Assembly (NCBI GenBank): GCA_033085395.1
Contig: JANQBS010000017.1
Location: 1-64,000, forward strand
DNA length: 64,000 bases
DNA from: Xanthoparmelia taractica
Lineage: Eukaryota > Ascomycota > Lecanoromycetes > Lecanorales > Parmeliaceae
Direction of reading: 5' to 3'
Shown here: piece by piece, positions 23,066-35,913 of the stretch
Layout: every line of letters begins with the position of its first letter
Numbering within the stretch: position 1 is the stretch's first letter
Notes under the pieces: model-generated
What the model saw: only the letters and a program-made list of their open reading frames with translations
The model's database searches: none
What the model was told of the DNA's origin: nothing
Program-made: the position numbers and the translations under genes

Positions 23066-24985
23066 TTATAGCTTTGTCTTCTTCTTGCCCTTCATCCTGA
23101 ATTCTTTGCTCCTGTTCGAAGGCTTGTTATGCTTTCTCCCAGCTGTTCTTGGAGTCACCTTTCCTTGGCTGCTAGAGGCTCGGATACCCTCAAATGTAAT
23201 CGATTCAGAAGACTTAGCGACTCCAGTGACACTTGATGAAGAATCATGCTGCCCTCTTATAGCTCTAAATTTAGCTGCACCTGCACGCCCAAGCAGCTTA
23301 CGAGCTCGACCTGTCAACGACTGTACTTGCGACGGGACCTTGGTTCTATACTTAGTCGGTTCTGCATTCTGTGAGAAGGGTCCCTCCTTCCGGTTAGCTG
23401 CGCTCTTAGTGTTCTTCAAGTTCTTCGCCCTGGTAACCCTCAGAACGCGTGGAAGCATCGGTGGAAATTTCTTTTCGTGGTAATGAAGTGCCTTTTCAAC
23501 CGAGTTCGCATCCTGCATGATAACGTGTCAGTAGCCAGTACATTCCCTCTCAGAGATAATGTCCTGTTACCTTGAATTGGATGTACGCAAATCCTTTGCC
23601 CACTCTCGTCCTACATATTTCGGAGTCAGTAGGACGTTAATGCGGAAAATACTTGACGCGTCAGATTCTTTTCCGGTGTAGTTTGCTCGCACAAAACGCC
23701 TTGCACCCAATTTATGATAGCGACTAGGAGTATGTTGCTGCCCAAAGGAGCGCACTCACGTCTTATCCCTGACAACCCTCACACTTTCCACAATCCCAGC
23801 GTTTTTGAATTGCCTCCATAGACCTTCCTCAACATCACCTGGTTCTTTGGACTTGCGTGGCCGTTTGGAGATCTCCTCGTCCCGGGCAGCGTTGACGTTT
23901 GTCTCATCATCTATGAATCCAAGGTTGCCAACGAAGACGCATCTTCGATGGTCGACCTTTGCAGGATGAGCGACTGAGTCCACACGTAGATGACGGTCAA
24001 GCACTATACTGCCGTTCAACCTCAAGACTGCTTCTCTAGCAGCCAGTTGCGTAGCGTAGACAACATAGGCGTTGGTCGATTTTGTGGTAGTGTCCATGAT
24101 GTCTTTTTTAACAAAGGCGGCTTTCTTCGGTAACCCGCTAGCTACAAAAGGGGTTGATCTGAAGCGTAGAGACTCAATAGCATGCCTTCCATCGCTTGCT
24201 GGTAGCGAGGAGGCGAACGAGGCAAGATGGTCCATTAGTATTTTCCTGGCCTTTCTAGATTTTATCGCCATTGTAGAAACATTGGCGAGGAAGACCGTCC
24301 GCAATGACTTCTCCACATTCAGATCTGCTCTTGATGTGACAGAACTTTCATGCTGTGGTATATCACCCATAGCAGACTCGTCTTCACGACCAGTCACTGT
24401 GTGGCGATCTGAGGTTGACTCGCCGTCCTCATCGAGAAAGCCTATATCGACATTCGAAACTTCTTGCGTTTCCAATTTTGGACGTTTATTGCGGAAATTC
24501 TGGCGTCGCTGCTGGTCTTTCTGGACCTCTTCCCTCGCCAAGTGGCTCATATATCTAGTCTCGAGATCATCTTCGGCATCCTTTCGCTTCCTGTTTCGGC
24601 TGGATCTTGTTGCTACATTGTTGATAAGGATAATTGCTCTGGAATCTTTATCATCTGAGAGACTGCTATGCACTTGTTCCATGGACGTCTCCGAGAGAAG
24701 GCCAATTGCTCCCCTGACTGCACTGCTTGAGAGCTTGTCTGCTTCAGCAGCGCTAGCCGTCGTAGGATGGCTCTCCAACCAGAGACCTGCCCTGGTGTCA
24801 GATTTCACGGCGCCCAACTACAAGAAAGTCAACATTTTGGAACAAGTGGACCGCATCTGAATTTAACCCACTGACTGGGCGAAAAGTGAGACTAGAGCAG
24901 GATCATATTTCTGAGTTTGTCCTTCTGCGCTGGATGCTCTTGTTGTTTTTGAACTACCGTCCTTGCGTGATGTCGACTTTGCCAT
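23066..24985 (-). CDS. NOP12: Nucleolar RNA-binding protein Nop12
   Basis: Acts in pre-25S rRNA processing in the nucleolus. Four exons: 24985-24872, 24817-23760, 23610-23571 (only 40 nt) and 23512-23066, giving 552 aa. The 5' exon begins MAKSTSRKDG and is joined through a 54-bp intron. A Lys/Arg-rich NLS region and an acidic stretch precede two RRMs. The first begins at RTVFLANV. The second begins at RCVFVGNLGF (RNP2), and its RNP1 KGFAYIQF lies entirely in the 40-nt exon. The C-terminal tail is basic and ends GKKKTKL. The split of the RNP1 exon and the KxxRVGKGFAYIQFK context match the family closely. It diverges from Dep1/Sds3 with 462 bp between the ATGs. Confidence 0.93.
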
Positions 24986-25447
24986 TGAGATCTTTTCTGT
25001 AGATGTTATAATATTTGCACAGTGTAGGACGAATTATTGGGACGAGGGAGTGATCACATTACGGCGGACCACATAGGGCTGGAATTATCTTAGATTGAGG
25101 CAAATCTTTTATCCGATTATCGGGCGATTGTACATGGACAGGGGTGCGGTATTACTGTAGTGCAGCTTTCTGCTTTCCCTGTGACAGAGAATGAGAACTG
25201 CCCCATTCTATTCTCAATCAACCTTCAAGGTACATTCAATGAAACCAAGGCCCTTTCATACCCTGAAGATAGCCCTCTGGCTTTGACCCCCTTCACTCTC
25301 CGCCCAACCAATTCACATGCTCCCATCTTCGCCAAAGCACCCACTTACCATCTTCGACTTGGATTACTCCACACCACTCGCTTTTGGAGACCGATAATCA
25401 CATAGGACTAAGGATATTAACATTCTACGGGTTCGCTGGCCTTACTC
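24986..25447. promoter_or_regulatory. Divergent promoter, Nop12 and Dep1/Sds3
   Basis: 462-bp spacer between ATGs facing apart. Its right half is pyrimidine-rich on the + strand (about 25255-25360), consistent with a fungal promoter feeding the Dep1-like gene. Confidence 0.5.
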
Positions 25448-27931
25448 ATGAACGCCCTCGTCGGACCGGCGCCCCAGAGTCCTGAGCTCCTCCTTGAACC
25501 TACGGTAATATCGATGGCTGCGAATACTGTATCTTCCGTATCGCGTTTAGCTCCACAAATCATGTCAAACCCTGATCTTGACAACGCGACTGGCGTTGAT
25601 GATGGCGAAAAAGTGCAGGCAGCGGATGATGATAGATCGAGTTCACTGAGCGAGCTTGGGGATCGTGCGGGCATAGAACACTCTTCTCGTGCTGCTTCCG
25701 AGGCGAATGATACGGAAGCAGAGACGGAACGCTTGGAAGATTCGCCTCAAAAGCAAATAAAACAGCGAAACGTGGTCTTGAGCTCTACCAACGGCACCCA
25801 TGGTGATCACCAGCCTCAACCAGTCGCTCGTACTCGTACCTTACCAGGACAATTCGCCAGCCCTGGTTGGTCTTCTACAGAGAATTTTCACAAGGAATGG
25901 CTGACGGTGTCTTAGGCCCAGGATCTGACGGCGAGAGACTTGAGCAGACTTCAGATATCAGCTCGCTTGAAGACTCTGCTGAAGAGAGCGGCAAAGAATC
26001 GTCACCCTTGTATATTCCGATAAAACGAAAACGCTCAAGCTTCGAGGAAGATAGCGCAAACGACCAGGACACTATGCGCCAACGTTCTCCGAAAGCAACG
26101 AAGCTATTTGAGAATGACGCTCCGGAGGCTTCAGTAAAATTGGATGTTGTGGTTCCCTCAGACGTCTCAGCGGTAAATCGTGACCTGCAAACTACTGCTA
26201 ATGGGCCCATGTCTCCTAGCAACGGGGAGCAGCCAACGGAGCCTCCAGCACTGCCAAAACAGAAGTATAAGAAAGGAAAGCGGAAAGGCAAGAGGTCACC
26301 GAACGATGAACCGGCAAACGCGGAAAATGCGGGTTCGGGCGCAGAGAGTCCTGCTGAGCATGTTGGGAATGCGGAAGCCATGTATAGCAACGAGGAAGAC
26401 GGGCAAATGGAAATCATGGCTGAGGGAGTTGAAGCAGAAGACCCGATCAAGATGGAAGAACGTAAGCGCATTCATGACCTGTTTCCGTGGAAAATCTAAT
26501 CCAGGGTTCCACAGTCGTCCAGAAGAAATCTGCAATGGATTCCTTAGGCGCTATCGAAAAGTGTTTCGCAAGGCTCAGAGACAAGTAAGTGTGGCTACGT
26601 TATGATCTGACGCTTTGAAATCTAATTGGTATGCCAAGAATATATGAAGAACGCATCGCTCAATGCAACCAGGAGCTTGCTGTACTGGAACAGCCCGTGC
26701 GAATCCATCCAGAACTCTTAGCAATGAAAGAGGCCATCGACCAACGTCGCGACCAGAAGGTTGAGTACGAGAACAAGCTCATGATATTCAAGTTGATGAC
26801 ACTGCGAAGAGAGAGTGTTGCGAACAAAGCTCAGGCCCATTCGCAGTATATGCAGACCGTCCGAGAAATCCGAGATAGCTACCTGGAATTACTCAACAAG
26901 AAGTATTATCAAGTACAACGGGAGAGAAGAAGCTGCGAAGGTGACGTACCGGATTACACGTACGCTTTCACGACCAAGAGATCTCAGCAAATTACACATC
27001 AAACAGCGTACAATACAGAGATCTCGATACTCGCCGGTGTTGCGAAGTATGTGGGCTTCCCAGCGGCGCCAGAAATAGGTGGTGCGCGATCCAAGGAGAT
27101 TGATGATGATTTCCGGAGCATGGGCGTAGGTCGTTGATCGCTGAGACCCTCTGCTACTCTTATACCATAGCAGCGCTAACCCTTCTTTACTAGATTGCGT
27201 CCAGCGCTGCGCAGAGTGCTCAGAATCATCACGCGGCGCTAAGGGCTAATCTGTCTGCCACGACAAGTTTTCATCGGCAAAGGCCTGGAGCGGAAGAACA
27301 CTTTCTCGAACAGAACCCGTGGGCCAATCCTCAACACCCGGCTCATCACCAGCAGCGGCTGCACCGGCAAGTGTCTGGTCTCTCAGGGGCTGCGACTCGA
27401 TCATCTACTCCGGCGGGTCAGAGACGAGTGGTTGATCTTGCAGAAACTCAAGGTTCTGCATCCACCATTGCGGAGCCACACTCTGGACCAAATTCTTCTG
27501 TGGCTCAGACCCCTGCCATAGGAGAAGCACCGAAACTGGTACAGTCCAGACAGAAATCCGAAATGAGCGAGAGCGTTGTGGACTCTACCCCAAGTCGGGT
27601 AGTAAGTGGAAAATTTGTGGACTCAATGCCGGCACATCTAGCGTTACAAGACAGCTCGAGTGCCAAAGCAGGCAATAAGACTTCGCCATCCCTAGCCAGG
27701 AATATGCCGATAGACAGCCGAACACCGAGCGTCCTCCCTAAGCCTTTACCATTCATGCACACAGGTGGATCCACACCTGGCTTTCGGACGTCTACCCCTG
27801 TCCGATATCCAGTCATCGGAGCCGAGGACGCTAGCGTGGGTTCGCGACACTCACCCATATCGCATCAACTCCATGGGGCAAAACCCGTAATTACCGCGTC
27901 CGATGGGCGAGTGAATCGGTTCGCTGCTTGA
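25448..27931 (+). CDS. DEP1: Sds3/Dep1-like subunit of the Rpd3 histone deacetylase complex
   Basis: Five exons: 25448-25835, 25916-26461, 26515-26584, 26639-27125 and 27194-27931, giving 742 aa. The frame is continuous across introns of 80, 53, 54 and 68 bp. The first 300 residues are acidic and Ser-rich with a basic KKGKRKGKR patch. The Sds3-like domain follows, at about 310-500: a helical start (KKSAMDSLGAIEK), IYEERIAQCNQELAVL, a long coiled segment, then RSQQITHQTAYN and GVAKYVGFPAAPEI, which are family signatures. A Ser/Pro-rich tail completes the protein. It is expected in the nucleus within the large Rpd3/Sin3 complex. In-frame ATGs also occur at 25514 and 25562, so the exact start is uncertain. 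Confidence 0.92.
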
Positions 27932-28416
27932 ATTGCCCAAGGCGAAGCAATTTTTCCCATAGAGATAAGTTGATGGGCGTGTACCAGCGATGAAGAAACG
28001 TTGGACTGCGTCGGTAGCGTAAACAGGCGCTTTTGGGGCTTGGATCTCTAGGCGATCTGATTCTTGCATTGGGATGATTCCATTATGTATGCTGCATTCA
28101 GGAAGGACATTGCTCATGGCTTGTCCCACGTTGTATACCTCGTTTAGGCTCAAAAATAGATGTCCCTACTGTTGATAGTCTGACCGATTTGATGGGCTTG
28201 ATCCTATCACTCTTGCATTGATACGTCCACACGGCTATTTACGAGTATGTGCATTGTTTGACCGAATTGCATCATAACTCATTATTTCTGTACATACCAT
28301 TCATCAGCTTACGCTCAAAGCGCACATTGGTAGGGCTTCGGCTGCCAAGGCATGCCGCAACGGCCAGCTTGAAGGTCACTCTTTCCCTTGTCACGCTTGT
28401 TTTCTTCCTCCTGCCT
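27932..28416. other. Intergenic, convergent 3' ends
   Basis: 485 bp between the Dep1-like stop and the SET-protein stop on the opposite strand. No gene seen. Confidence 0.55.
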
Positions 28417-30122
28417 TCATTCGCTTGCTACCTTTCTCAATTTGGCCCACTCCTCGTCGAATAAACGTTCGTCACTCCTCGTTCTTCCCATGCCTGCGCC
28501 TTCTCCAAAAGCCTTCACCTCAGCGGTAAATGGGCTATGACTGCCATGGCTACGGGAAGCCCCATCGTATACCTCCTGAAAAAGCCCCAGTGCGACAGCC
28601 TGCCAATTAATGCCAAACATTTCCAAACCTTTGATGCTACTATCCCTTTCACTCACGAGCCCGGCAATCTGAGTTACAAGCCGCAGAAGAACCCACTTCC
28701 TGATTACACGTACTGGGTGCCAGCTTAATCGGTAGTGCACCGGATCTATGAAGAAGTACGCTTTCAATGCATACCTGAGAGCCAGGACCCAGGACTGGCT
28801 GGCGGTGGCATTGAGGAAGGCGGTATGAAGTATCGAGGGATTGGGTTGTCGATGAGGTGGATACTGATGGAGGAAACCGAGCGCGCTATTGAGCAAGGCT
28901 GCTGCACGATCCGGTGCCAGCGTGGAGGCTTCGGCTTCCAACCCTAAGGCACGTGCTTGAATGGCATCAAAGCCGTGGTCACGATGAGGGTCCGGCAGGC
29001 CATTGGTAATGCCTGCGCTACAAAACGAGCATTTACAGTTGAAAAAGTAACGGCTTCGAAGCTCAGACTGGCGGGCCGAGGTGGGGTTTGTGGTGTCAAC
29101 GTAGGACACGGAGAGCTCGGCTTGTGCTGGGATGGCAGTAAGAGAGCGCAGAGTGAGTGTTAAGCCTGAGAAAATGATGGCGGTATTAGGTGTGCAGCTG
29201 TGGTTCAGAAGAGCCGATTGATGTGAGAGGTAGAGGCCTAGAGGATCAAGGGTTGGAGTTGTAAGAGTGTGTGTATTGACGAGGATGCGTGCAATGAGCG
29301 TCTGAATGAATGATATGGGTTCTTTACTACCTGAGTAAGATGAAGCGGCTTGGCTCATGAGCTCGATGGTATGCCAGGGCGTGAAACCATCCTCATTCGT
29401 CATCTGAGAAGAGCGGAAACCATCAACATGAGACTGCAGATCAAGAAAAGCCTGCCATTCTGTATCAGGAAGAGAGTCTGCTTTCCGTCGAAGTAAAAGC
29501 TGCATCACCATACGGACGGTATTCGGAAGGACGTTCGGATAGAGCCCCGCAAAGATCTTGCATTCGTATTTATGGTATTTCTTCCATGATTGAGCCTGGC
29601 ATTCCTGTGGGAGGCTGATTCAGTGGGCGAGTATAAGTGCACTAGATGAGTGCTGAGGACTCGGAGTGCAAGCGTATCGCTCAATCTTCATAGAAAACTC
29701 GACTGAACTCCACACGGCTCAAAAGACTTGGCACATGTGGGGCAGGACAGAGGAATGAGAGACTCTAAGATAGACATATACGAACGCTTAGAAGTAATGA
29801 ATGGAGAAGGAAGAGTAGTAAATGCTTCTTTTAGCGGCATATAGAGTAGAACAAAACATACTTTACAGCAATATCTCGTGGTCTTGCAACCCTGACAGAT
29901 TTTCAGCCTCTTGGTTTGAGGCCCCCAGTAATGGCCATTTTCTGGCAGCCACAAACCGCAGTCGGAGCATGTGTCTCTGAGATGTGGAGAGTCAAGCACA
30001 GAGACAAGTGGCCTATCAATACGGAGAATTTCCACTCCAGGCGGGATAGCGTCCGAGGCAAACAACCCTGTGCCCGCATCTGGGATTCTCTGGGTGCGAA
30101 TTCGCGAGGGAGGAGCTGCCAT
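28417..30122 (-). CDS. SET and MYND domain protein (SMYD-like)
   Basis: Two exons, 30122-29862 and 29604-28417, joined across a 257-bp GTATGT..ACAG intron that is long for this window; 482 aa. Residues 1-45 are the N-terminal SET segment (GTGLFASDAIPPG). The MYND zinc finger follows (CSDCG, CQGC, CKECQ, then HKYECK) and is split by the intron after CCK. The catalytic SET core has LLNHSCTPNTAI, and the post-SET region has CKCSFC. This layout fits fungal SMYD-type lysine methyltransferases. The substrate cannot be told. No signal or membrane segment was seen. Confidence 0.9.
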
Positions 30123-30765
30123 GCTGATGGAAAACGAAGTGTTGTCTTGTCTAGTGTACTAGTCTACAGCTGTCACGGAAGGCGAGTCGGGAATTCATAA
30201 TAGATTTACCCCATATATATACGAGTACACCCCGAGTTTGGGATCCTCTACTCTCCGAACATTACAAGGAAACAATCCCAGTAAGACTCAATCAAGTCCT
30301 CTGACCAGAGTCGCACCTCTCATAGAACTAGGAGTTCAGTAGTGGTCTAGGCAGCGGGCAGCCTATTGTACATTGGTTAAGGTAGGTAATCGAAGCTCCC
30401 TCTGAAGCGGCTTTGCTCCCTTTCCCAAGCCGAAAAGGCAACGCCCAATCCTAAGTTCGGGGTATGCATATATATTGCACGAGGAATTCCGGAACGACAA
30501 TTACAATACCACGGCAAATCCAAGACTCCGACTGGTATTCTCGGCCACTTCGTAGACAGTCTCATATGCTTCAATTAGACTCTTTTTGTGTGGTTGGAGA
30601 AGAACTCCCTCCATCATACGTGATCTTCAATTGAGGTCTATCCAGGTAACGTCCCAGTCGTAGGTGGCCATCAGCCACGATGGAGTAGACTTATCCAAAT
30701 TCCCCCTCCAAGAACGCCATAGATGATGACGTTTCATCATGCATGCCTCGCCGCATCACACCGAT
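30123..30765. other. Intergenic, promoter of SET gene
   Basis: 643 bp between the SET-gene ATG and the cystathionine gamma-lyase stop. A TATA-like run (CATATATATA near 30213-30223) lies about 95 bp upstream of the SET ATG on the minus strand. No gene seen. Confidence 0.5.
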
Positions 30766-32183
30766 TCAAATATGCCCGTTCGGCGCCAATTTGCCATTGA
30801 CCTTCGGCCACACTACTGCCTTCTCAAGAGCCTGCAGTACATCTTTCTTCAAGTCCTCACCATCCTCTATACCGCAGCTCATCCGTACCAGGTCATCGAA
30901 CACGCCAGCCGCCTCCCTTTGCTCCCTCGGAATTCCGGCATGCGTCATGCTGGACGGCACTTCGCATAAGCTCTCGACACCCCCTAGGCTCTCCGCCAGC
31001 GTAAAGAGGTTGCAGCTCTGACAAAACTTCTCTGCTGCCTCAGGACCACCCTTGATACGGAAGGAGAGCATTCCGCCACCAAGACCAGCACGGTGTTGTT
31101 TCAGTGCGATAGCATGATGGGCATGCGATGGCAGTCCGGGATAATTGACGAGAAGGGAATGAGGGGAGGACGCCAGGGATGACGCGACCAGGTAGGCGTT
31201 GCGAGAAGCCTCGCGGGCGCGCAAATGCAGCGTTTTTAAGCCTCTGTGAGCGAGCCAACAGTCGAAGGCGGAGGGAACAGCACCAATGGCGTTCTGGAGA
31301 AAAGTCAGGCGGTCTTTGATGTCCTCTGAGTTGAAGGCTGCGACGCCCATGAGGACATCCTGGGAGATCCGTTAGCCGAAGTCGCCTTGCAACAGAGGGA
31401 TCAAACAGACTGAATGACCGTTGATGTACTTGGTGACTGAGTGTATGACTATGTCTGCGCCATGGTCAAGCGGGTTTTGTATGTAAGGGCTAAGGAACGT
31501 ATTATCTACAACGACCATAATACCATGCTGATGTGCTATAGTGGCAACAGCTCGGATATCAACTAGACTTAGCGTGGGGTTGCTGGGCGATTCAATCCAT
31601 ATCAGCTTCGTCTCGTTTGGGCGGATAAGCTCTGCCACGTCTATCTCTATGCTGGGAGAAAAGGTGACCTGGACACCATGGGCCTTTGCGACTTTGGTGA
31701 AGTAACGATGCGTCCCGCCGTAGACATCTGATACCGAAACAACGTGAGAGCCTTGGGCGAGGGATTGTAAGACTGTGGCCGTGGTCGCAGATCCAGATGA
31801 GAAAGCCAGGGCGAATTTGGCATGTTCTAGAGCGGCTACGGCCTGTTCGAAATTGTCTCTTGCAGCGTGTCAGAAGGCATGGAAAGCGCCCGAACCAGAA
31901 CTTCATTACCGATTGGGGTTCGAGCTTCTGGTGTACTCATATGCACCGATGGGCTTGCCTACAGCAGTCTGTGCGAAGGTAGTAGAAAGAGAGATCTGAA
32001 TGAACAGTATTAGCAAAGCTGTTCCATGGCAGAAGCTACCAAAAACCTTACGGACTCAATGACAGCGCCAGTTGTTGAGTCGTGAGGACTGCCAGCATGG
32101 ACTGCTAGAGTTCCAAAATTATGTAGAGGCGAAGGAGCCCTTGGCGGCGTTCCAATAGACTGATTGGTGACGGAAGGCGACAT
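30766..32183 (-). CDS. CYS3: Cystathionine gamma-lyase
   Basis: Splits cystathionine into cysteine, 2-oxobutyrate and ammonia in reverse transsulfuration, using PLP. Four exons: 32183-32052, 31995-31910, 31858-31411 and 31359-30766, giving 419 aa with frame kept. Exon 1 carries FGTLAVHAG and exon 2 YEYTRSSNPNR, the substrate-side motif. Exon 3 has the PLP-binding GSATTATV, the VVDNTF aspartate and the Schiff-base lysine in SVTKYINGHS. Exon 4 starts DVLMGVAA and ends with the Cys-rich-neighbour motif MSCGIEDGEDL. Length fits the family. The gamma-lyase is chosen over the beta-lyase from the NGHSDV and SCGIED context; cystathionine beta-lyase is the main alternative. Donor 3 is GTCTGT, less usual than the others. 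Confidence 0.92.
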
Positions 32184-32863
32184 TGTTGCAAGGCGGAGGG
32201 GGACAAAGGTTGTGGTCTCAAGGTCCCCTCCACCACTCGGTGCTTCAAGGCCGGAAGAATGTATGATGAGTAGGAGTTGGGCTATTGCAGACTCTAGCCT
32301 CCGTTATTCAAATTTTTATCGCATGGCTTACGTATCATATTCCTAAGCAAAGATGCATACGGACGAGAAGCATATCACGGCATTTTAGAGTACTTTAGAA
32401 TGATCCGAGATGATCCATAAGCCGTTTAGAATATTTTATAACGGTGTATAATATAATAAGTACTGGTTCCGAAAACCCATCAGGACTGTACAATATAACG
32501 TTACGGAACTAGCCAACTTCTCTTTCTTCCCCCCAAACGGCCATAAGCGTCAGTAAGCAGGACCAATTAGCTCTGGGTTATTAATCGACCTATTTTGAAA
32601 GCAAAGGGTCGTCTCGTCAAAGATCCATACTACCGGTCATACACATCCGCGTACAAATTCGAGAATCTACAACGGAGAAGTATGTGTCGGCCTAGACGTA
32701 TTATCAGTAGGCTTGGAGTAAGCACAGTTTCACGGGCATCTGGGCTTCCAGTACTTTGTTACTATCATATACATGTGCTAGGCAATGCAACTATGCAAGG
32801 GAACACTTTGCTCTGGTACAGCATACTGAGGTATCCTCATTTGCAAAGCCTCCGTCTTCACCT
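32184..32863. promoter_or_regulatory. Promoter region of cystathionine gamma-lyase
   Basis: 680 bp between the CYS3 ATG and the stop of the next minus-strand gene. An AT-rich patch lies at 32375-32470. I see no gene or clear repeat. Confidence 0.45.
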
Positions 32864-35197
32864 TTAACTTGCTTCTCCCTCTCCATCCACGGCCTGCAAG
32901 CTCTTTTCTAAAAGCCCTTTTTCTCCGAGATGAAGGATGGCTTCGATGACCTTGTGGTCCTCTTGGTCTTTCTCCTGCTCTACCAGCTACACGAGCACAT
33001 TGTCAGCACACCTTTCGGAGCAGAGACATCACGTTGAACATGTACACTCACCCGCCGATAAAGTCCGACCCTCTCCTTCTTTCCTTCAGATTGTTTGACC
33101 TCCTGGCTCACCACCGCACGGCTTCCCCTTGCTGGCAACTCGTGCAAATACTTACAGCAGCTGCCCCGTTTGCAGAGCCCTTTGTGGAGAAACGCTCGGC
33201 ATATCTGCCCCGGATTTGCAAGCTTTGGAGGCGCAACCCTCTCAAGCCCCTCTCTCTTTGCAGAAGATTTGTCAGGAGTTCCTTCGTCACCGTCACCGTC
33301 GGAAGACGAACCGCTAGAAGATGTACTATCTTCAGATTCTGTTGAAGAAAAATCGGCGCTGGAGTCGGACTCGGAGACACTTGAGTCGTGCATGGACCGG
33401 GTCAAGTCAGGGAAGGACGGTTTATCGTCCTCTTGCCCGGTTGAGGAATTGACTTGACCAGCTGTGTTAAGAGTTTTGGGCAGAGGATATCGTTCTTCGT
33501 CCGCTAATGCCGGCTGCGAGGTGGGTGTTAGAGGATCGGGCACTGTGGTTGCGGCTTCTTGAAGCTTTGGTTTTATGAGGTTGTTGTCTTCAATCTTTGC
33601 GTTGCCGGATCCACCGCTATCTGACCGCTTTCTCTTCTTGTCTTCATTGCTAAGGGCTGACAGATCCACCTTACTCGCCTCTGTACTGTATTCTACTTTA
33701 TCTTTGGATGCATTAGCTTCTGCTTTAGCAATGCGTTTCTCTTCCTTCTCGAGTTGCTTTCGAAGCTTCTCGACTTTGCGCTTGGATCTCGCCGCTGCAT
33801 CTTCGGACAGCTTTCCACCCTTCTTTTGCTGCTTGTCCACTTCCGTCTTTCGTCTCTTCCTTCTCTGGACTTCACTTCTGTGCTCTTCTTGAGCTTCTCT
33901 CGAGACTTGATCGGTTGCTCTCTGTTGGATACCACATTGCCGCTTACGCTCCGCTATTTCTGCCACGCGGGCTTTAGTTGGAAATCTTTTTTTGCGTTCT
34001 TCTATCCAGGCTGTGATATCCGAGGAAGACTGTAGAGTGGAAGTACGACCTTTGTAGTCGAATTGTAAGCTAATGATACGTCAGTGAGCCAGGCTTAGTA
34101 AGTTGCTGCGAACGCGTATCTTACAGCTGATGGCCTTGACCCACGCTCGCAGCCACGGCGGCAAGTCTGGCCTCTTCGTCTGTGTCGTTCTCTTCTTCGC
34201 TGGACTCATGTTCCTCCGCGTTGGGGGTCAGACCAAGCTGGTTACATTTTCTCTTCTTCTTCCTGGGTTTCCTAGTGTTTCCGTGGAGTGCCGGTGGTTT
34301 CAACGGGAGAGGAAGTTGACCCCCAAAGCTAGGTACTGCGGGCGGAAATTGAGTTCCCTGATTCTGATTACGTGGTCTGCTGTAATTTTCTCCACGTCCG
34401 CGTTTCTGGCCTCGGCCAGGGTTTCCTGGTACAGCATTTGGAGATTCGTGTCCGCCAGAACGGAAGCCTATGGTATTATTGTGCCGAAAAGGTACTTCGT
34501 TGCCATCCGATAGTCCTTGCTGATTTGCTTTACCTCCATTTGCTGTTGGCGGCGCATGCTGCTGATTCTGACTACCGGTCCGTCGTGCATCAAAGCCCAT
34601 GCGTATCGGAGGGCCCATCAGTACAGGCTGACCGGCATGCACATTTGTTTGGAGTGAGTGGTTGTTCTGAGCTGCAGGCAATGCGCCTTGGATAGTTGGG
34701 GATGAGGGACTGTAACCACGCAAAGAATACTGGTTTTGCCCATTGTAAGCTTGGTAAGAGCCACTTCCATTTGCAGAATACGCTGCTTGGGGAGGTCGGG
34801 CATTCGGTGGAAAGGTTTGATTTTGCGGCACATAGCCTTGACGCACATTGATTGGAAACTGAGGGAGCTGAACAGGTGGATAGCGGGGCAGAGGATATCC
34901 GCCCTTTCCATGATCATTTGTTCGAACATTGTGTCCCATGTCCGGCAACAAGGAACGATCTATGCCCGGCGAGGGATTGCCGTAGCCTGAATTCGACTGC
35001 GCGGAGTCAAAGTATCCGCTTCTTCCACCACCTCGATTGAAGTTACGGCAATGCCCAGGATATCTGTGGTCTTTCCTGTCCTCTCCACCTTGAGAGCCAT
35101 TGGGGCCGGCAAATGGATGAGGGGCGCCGGGATAGCTTTGAACATTCTTGGGCGGAGCTGGAGGAGGTGGAGGAAAGATATATTGGTGACCGCTCAT
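32864..35197 (-). CDS. NUFIP1-like CCCH zinc-finger protein
   Basis: Three exons, 35197-34125, 34069-33052 and 32986-32864, give 737 aa. The first 350 residues are Pro/Gly/Asn/Gln-rich with RGG-like and basic patches (RKPRKKKRK). The NUFIP1 core spans the first splice: QFDYKGRTSTLQ..ITAWIEERKKRFPTKARV, then a long Glu/Lys coiled stretch. A CCCH finger sits at about residue 645 (CRAFLHKGLCKRGSCCKYLH). The C-terminal exon adds a short acidic helix (LVEQEKDQEDHK). NUFIP1/Rsa1-type proteins help assemble box C/D snoRNPs through Snu13; the CCCH fusion is usual in filamentous fungi. The nuclear role is inferred from the family. Confidence 0.87.
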
Positions 35198-35417
35198 CTT
35201 CGCGCGGTCTTCCAGCTTTCAGCTGAGAGCGAGGTGACATGAAGTCGGACTTGGTGCTGCAGCAAGCTCATAAGTATACCACATCAGTCATTCTACGAAG
35301 TCGCGAAGTCCATGAAGATTTAGCTTTTGCAACACCAGGATGCATCGGGTAATGTCCGGCATTTCCTACAAAAGTTGCAGGCGCACGTATAAATCTGAAG
35401 ATCGGTTGCTATGGAGG

Positions 35418-35638
35418 TTGACACCAAAAGTCCTGGACGCCAAGGCTTCTGCGCCAAGATTTCGGATAACGCCCCACCGGAAAGGTTGCCTAGACAATAC
35501 GCTTATATCTCATTCGGAACTGTGCCTAGAATCCCTATGAGCACCTATAAGGAAAGATTTAGGGTCTTTCCTTGCGGGGCTCTCTTCCGAGTATAGGGCT
35601 AGGGTTTTACTAGCGCTGTCCAGGACTTCTGGTGTCAA
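35418..35638 (-). repeat. 3' LTR of a Copia-type element
   Basis: On the minus strand this begins TTGACACCAGAAGTCCTGGA and ends GTCCAGGACTTTTGGTGTCAA, so its two ends are imperfect inverted repeats with TG..CA termini typical of LTRs. It starts 16 bases beyond the stop of a Copia RNase H fragment read in the same direction, the place of a 3' LTR. It shows no heavy RIP, unlike the block at the left edge. Confidence 0.78.
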
Positions 35639-35654
35639 CCCATCTAGCTTTTCC

Positions 35655-35897
35655 TTAATCGGAAATACCCATTGCCCCTATGAGGTTCTCGAAAGTTGGG
35701 CGTCCTAAGGCTTTTGTGAAGGCGTCGGCTAGGTTGCTCTTGCCGCTAATCCACTGAATGTCAATGCTCCCGTCTCGCACGCATTCCCGGATGAAATTGT
35801 GTTTGATTTGTATATGCTTTGTTCGCTGATGAAATTCCGGATTCTTTGCGATTTTGATAGCGGATTTGTTATCGACTCTTAGAGGGATACTGTCCAC
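35655..35897 (-). pseudogene. Copia polyprotein fragment, RNase H end
   Basis: 80 codons open to a stop, matching the C-terminal end of Ty1/Copia polyproteins: RVDNKSAIKIAKNPEFH, then RTKHIQIKHNFIRE, then the closing segment LADAFTKALGRP. Everything upstream (gag, protease, integrase, reverse transcriptase) is missing; the frame abuts an LTR fragment in the opposite orientation. It is a non-functional remnant. Confidence 0.88.
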
Positions 35898-35913
35898 ACG
35901 TATGGCCCAAGGT